A stretch of DNA of 64,000 bases from Terebella lapidaria (taxonomy: Eukaryota; Annelida; Polychaeta; Terebellida; Terebellidae), in NCBI GenBank assembly GCA_949152475.1, contig OX424558.1:40354751-40418750 (forward strand), read 5' to 3'. Positions within the stretch are counted from its first letter, which is position 1. The number at the start of each line of letters is the position of its first letter. The position numbers and the translations under genes are program-made. Of this stretch, positions 60,493-64,000 are shown one piece after another. A model generated the notes under the pieces. It searched no databases. It was not told the origin of the DNA and saw only the letters and a list, made by a program, of their open reading frames with translations.

Positions 60493-62600
60493 AAATCACA
60501 ACGGGCTCATCCAGGGCTGACTGGTGGTCATAGCGCTTGAGCTTAGCCGATCATAACGTACCGTGCAGTGGTTTTGTAGTCAATCTGAAGATGGTCGAGG
60601 ATGCACGCACAAGAATGATTTTGTTGTTGTTTTGAAGCATTCCTGGGTTATCTCCATATCTCCGAGGTAGTGTCTACCACCATGAAATACTTAGCCACTT
60701 GACTGTATGATTATTTATTTGCCCATTCACTAATATAGAATAAACAAATAAGAGTGAGTGTGATGTGAAAACGGTCATTGTCTTCTATTATCGCCCGTGT
60801 CTACAACTTGTGTACAACAAGGCTACATACTAGTAGGCCGTTCAACTCAATGTTAAATGATCTTACTGACAACATATGGGAGTTATTTGCTATTCTGCCT
60901 TGAATGAAGCCAGGGTGACACCCGAAATTATGGGTGATGATGGCCATGTAACTCTGGCAAGCGTATTCCATTCTCCTAAAGGCAGGGAATACCTAATGTT
61001 AAAATATCGATAAAAAGTGCAGGTTCAGCCGTGGAGCAGGGTTAATGGCCATGCAAAACCCCTTTGCTTCCCCAGCTCCTGAGAAGAACGCTACAAGGTG
61101 CTGCCTTGAGAACCGGGTCATTATCAGTTGACCCGACAATGAGTTGTTTCAGATGAATACTGTTATTAGCATCCATTAAATTTAGCGATTTTATGACCTA
61201 GTGTCCATAAATATTAGCAATTTTTTTCAAAATGCTAAAAACGCTAAATAAATGGATGTATTACTTTCTGGGTTAACTTTACAGAACTGGTGTTATCACT
61301 GTGAAGTCACAGCAAAGTTACTAGTATGTTAAACCTACCTTACGTTGAACACTGCAGTATGGAGCCCCTAAGGGGACACAACCGAAGGTTCTCGACCCAA
61401 TCCAATTTTCATTTGCCGTGTTTGGCATGGATAGGGGGGAAATTGTGGATTACACATAAATTACATGGTTGGTCGGCATACAAAAATGTTCCTAATCATA
61501 AGTATGCTCAGCAGCAAAATTATGACTTGAATTACAATTTGTTTGCACAATATTAGTAATATTGATGCCTTTCAATATTTCAGGCCTACGAGATGTTTCA
61601 CCACTGTGCCAACAATTGGGTCATGATGCTAATTGCACTTATATTCTATACTCATCCTGAAAATTTCAAGGCTTTGGCATGAAAACTGAATGAGTTTTCA
61701 ACAATTTTAATTAATTTAATTAATTTGGCAGATTATCAATTTCCAGCATATGTAACCTTTGTATCCAATGGACTGAAACAGAAAAATGAATTGGAATACT
61801 ACACCACTGGTAATGGGTATATGGTTTTCATTTCGTATTACATTTACATACATATTACATTACCTGCTGACAAAATATCATTGATATATCTCAGAAACAA
61901 TACGGTAACCGGTTCAGCCAATCAGCGAGCGTTCACCTCACTTAGGCAATTTAAAGGGAAACTTTGTGAAACATCACCTCATATATTTTTTTTCGCCAGA
62001 TTTCTGGACGAGTGTATTGTAACGATTTTAAGCCGAAAAATCCTGCTCAGCTAGGTATAATGCATGTTTATTGAACGTTATAGGTGGTTATCCGATGTTA
62101 TGCGGTGTTTAAAAAGGTTCACAATCGATTTTATAAGTATATACTTTTGATAAAGTTCTGGTATTTTTCAGTGAAATGTCTAAATTGGCTGCTGAGACTT
62201 AAACGCTTGCACCTAGACCATGTAGACATGCTAGAGGTGAGGATTTTGTTATTATAGGTTTATGATAAGTCATATATTTTGACACATCTTTCGGTGACCT
62301 TGAACTTGACCATAGACAACCTTGAAGGCTAAATCCCAAAGTCCCATCTGTCATGAAATGTGTAAATTGACCTCTACAGACAAGATACGTATTTGTTGAT
62401 AGAGCTGATATATATGCTTGTCTCATAAACATACAGAAAGTCATATGCATTCACACCTAATGGTGCTCATTTGGTGCTGAACATGTCTTAATGGTATTGA
62501 GGATGAAGTTTGACTGTGACCTGAATTTTTTTTTTGAGTCAGCATTTTCTCATTTCCATTGATATCTTCAAAACCATGTGTCATAACTTCATGTGTATGT
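60493..62600. other. upstream region of the galactosyltransferase gene
   Basis: No recognised coding exon. A frame at 61725-62054 has no family resemblance. A non-coding first exon of the downstream gene probably lies here or further left. Confidence 0.35.
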
Positions 62601-62841
62601 GTTTGTTGTGTTCCAGCACTGCGTCTCCCTGTGCCATGAAGTCCCGACGTCCCCTGGTCCCTTGTGGTCTGGGTCTGTTCCTGGCCGTGGCCGTCTCTTG
62701 TATATGTTTGTTGTGTTCCAGCACTGTATCTCCCTGTGCCAAGAAGTCCCGACGTCTCCTGTCCCTCGTGGTCTGGGTCTGTTCCTGGCCGTCTCTTGTA
62801 TATGTTTGTTGTGTTCCAGCACTGTATCTCCCTGTGCCATG
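62599..62841 (+). repeat. three tandem copies of the galactosyltransferase acceptor/start region
   Basis: Each copy reads TTTGTTGTGTTCCAG/CACTG, then TCTCCCTGTGCC, a start-codon position and AAGTCCCGACGTC. Spacings are 105 and 98 bp (exon starts 62617, 62722, 62820). The start codon is ATG in copies 1 and 3 and AAG in copy 2. Confidence 0.92.
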
Positions 62842-63031
62842 AAGTCCCGACGTCTCCTGGTCCCTCGTGGTCTGGGTCTGCTCGTGGCCATCTCCCACAT
62901 CCTGGTGCTGACTGCATTGTTACGATATCCGCTGTTCACCTATGACACACACGTTGACGTCGGCTTGCAATCTGACCTTGGCTCCCACAATTCGAGTGCC
63001 ACACTGTGTCCATTTGAGCCCCCAGGCCTAG
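62839..63031 (+). CDS. galactosyltransferase exon 1 (anchor and stem)
   Basis: Begins at the third ATG copy and ends CPFEPPGL in phase 1 at donor CTAG/GTAAGT. Confidence 0.9.
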
Positions 63032-64000
63032 GTAAGTACTCTTCTTTCTGGTTTGTGTGTGCATTATGTGTGGACATTCATCCTTTTATGTATTAATTAT
63101 TGGAAGTCATCAGAATTGTGTGTGTGGTTTTCCGGTTGTTTATTCCACTTGCAGTTGCCAGGAAACTGGTTGTCACACGTATTTATAAGTTTCAGATGCA
63201 TGTTAATGTGATTACTTGCAGACAGGCAATCGACCTTGACCTTGCCAGACACGCCCCCAAGTCTGGAGATGACGCGACTTGAGAACCCTGCAGTGGAGTC
63301 TGGGGGTCGCTGGCAGCCACAGGACTGTGTCGCCCGTCAAACAGTGGCGGTGATTGTGCCGTACCGACACCGGTGGCAGCACCTGCTCTACCTCCTCCCT
63401 CGACTGCACGTACTGCTCCAGCGGCAGCAGTGTGACTACCAGATCTTTGTGGCCGAGCAGGTCTGTCCACGACTAACTCGTGACAGTCAGTTTTCCAAGT
63501 CACTTGTGCTCGTTGTTTGTAAGGTACTGTGCGACTCCTTTCTCTTTACAGGTGACTGAGGGACCATTCAACAAGGGCCGAGTCATGAACCTGGGATTCT
63601 GGGCAGCGTCTGAGCTCCGAGACTGGGACTGCTACATTTTCCATGATGTTGATCTGATACCAGAACTGGACGAGACACTGTATCGCTGCAGAGAGAATCC
63701 GCTGCACCTATCAGCCGGAGTAGATCAGCTACGATACACGTCAGTACTGAGTACACAGACATGTAGTTTGATCAGGATACGTGTAGTTTGATCGAGAGAC
63801 CTGTAGATTGGTCAGCAGATGTGTAGTTTGATCAGAAGATGTGTAGTTTGGTCAGCAGACTTGTAGCTTGATCAGAAGATGTGTAGTTCGGTCAGGAGAC
63901 GTGTAGTTTGGTCAGGAGTCAGGTAGATAAAAATGTATACAATATGTTTACAGACTGATGTACAAGGAGTTGGTGGGTGGAGTTCTGGCCCTGTCTCCTC
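62839..64000 (+). CDS. beta-1,4-galactosyltransferase, 5' part (4 exons, continues past the edge)
   Basis: Golgi type II membrane enzyme of the B4GALT family, which transfers galactose (or GalNAc in some invertebrate members) from UDP-sugar to terminal GlcNAc. From the ATG at 62839 there is a short basic cytoplasmic end (MKSRR), a membrane anchor (about 6-28), a stem with an NSS glycosylation site, and then the catalytic domain: GGRWQPQDCVARQTVAVIVP, QRQQCDYQIFV, FNKGRVMNLGF and FHDVDLIPE, with the metal-binding DVD at residues 176-178. Coding exons: 62839-63031, 63222-63460, 63552-63739 and 63954 onward, all in phase. The 3' part, with the GWGGEDDD motif expected for the family, lies outside the window. 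The subfamily cannot be set. Confidence 0.93.
63222..63460 (+). CDS. galactosyltransferase exon 2
   Basis: Acceptor ACTTGCAG/ACAGGC. It contains GGRWQPQDCV and the first strand AVIVPYRHR. Donor GAGCAG/GTCTGT is weak but required by frame; phase 0. Confidence 0.88.
63552..63739 (+). CDS. galactosyltransferase exon 3 (DVD motif)
   Basis: Acceptor CTTTACAG/GTGACT, after a 91-bp intron. It contains the DVD metal site and ends in phase 2 at donor ATACAC/GTCAGT. Confidence 0.9.
63760..63925 (+). repeat. 19-20 bp minisatellite in galactosyltransferase intron 3
   Basis: Eight or so copies of GTGTAGTTTGRTCAGRAGAY. Confidence 0.88.
63954..64000 (+). CDS. galactosyltransferase exon 4 (partial)
   Basis: Acceptor GTTTACAG/ACTGATG. 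It reads LMYKELVGGVLALSP, the family FGGV-A-LS segment. Cut by the window edge. Confidence 0.85.

Noticed and set aside
61725..62054. 109-residue plus-strand frame
   Set aside because: AT-rich, begins in a T-rich run at a non-ATG codon, no recognisable domain.
62636..62842. ATG at 62636 as the galactosyltransferase start
   Set aside because: Its frame stops at 62842 before any conserved domain. The ATG at 62839 leads into the anchor and catalytic domain.

Overview
The window looks like a compact stretch of a marine invertebrate animal nuclear genome. It is AT-leaning, with spliced genes on both strands, many tandem repeats and many short non-autonomous mobile elements. Three genes can be named from their protein sequence: an achaete-scute type bHLH factor (minus, about 8.2-9.0 kb, intronless), a group I metabotropic glutamate receptor (minus, 21.0-44.2 kb, eight coding exons that I could join in frame), and the 5' part of a beta-1,4-galactosyltransferase (plus, from 62.8 kb, running off the right edge). 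The abundance of intronic minisatellites that include exon-intron junctions recalls what I remember being reported for amphioxus (Branchiostoma) genes. A cephalochordate is therefore my first guess, but a lophotrochozoan is not excluded; this is inference only.

Layout: 1-8 kb holds decayed repeats, a 147-bp tandem element, a probable solo LTR (6012-7391) and a 22-bp minisatellite. 8.2-9.0 kb is the bHLH gene with a TATA box. 9-21 kb is mostly gene-free, with two tandem LINE reverse-transcriptase fragments (15.2-17.0 kb), a perfect 38-bp palindrome, mobile-element tails and a 32-bp minisatellite. 21.0-44.2 kb is the glutamate receptor; its introns 1-3 are filled with arrays of 46-, 43-, 69-, 36- and 48-bp units, themselves interrupted by inserted elements. 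44.2-62.6 kb is intergenic or upstream, with a 78/39-bp minisatellite, several inverted-repeat elements and a decayed LTR-retrotransposon pol region. 62.6-64.0 kb is the galactosyltransferase.

The most unusual signal is that several minisatellites are seeded on splice junctions. The donor and the acceptor of receptor exon 3, the acceptor of exon 2, the donor of exon 7 (a 27-bp in-frame duplication) and the first visible acceptor plus start codon of the galactosyltransferase all exist as local tandem copies that keep the junction sequence. The receptor pre-mRNA thus carries roughly thirty extra 5' splice-site-like sequences and about ten extra 3' splice-site-like sequences. The 36-bp array in intron 1 additionally encodes about a hundred successive G-quadruplex-type motifs on the transcribed (sense) strand.

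Limits: exon joins were made by eye from reading frame, GT/GC-AG signals and remembered family conservation; no alignment, expression or database evidence was available. Non-coding first exons, UTRs and promoters of the two spliced genes are not resolved.
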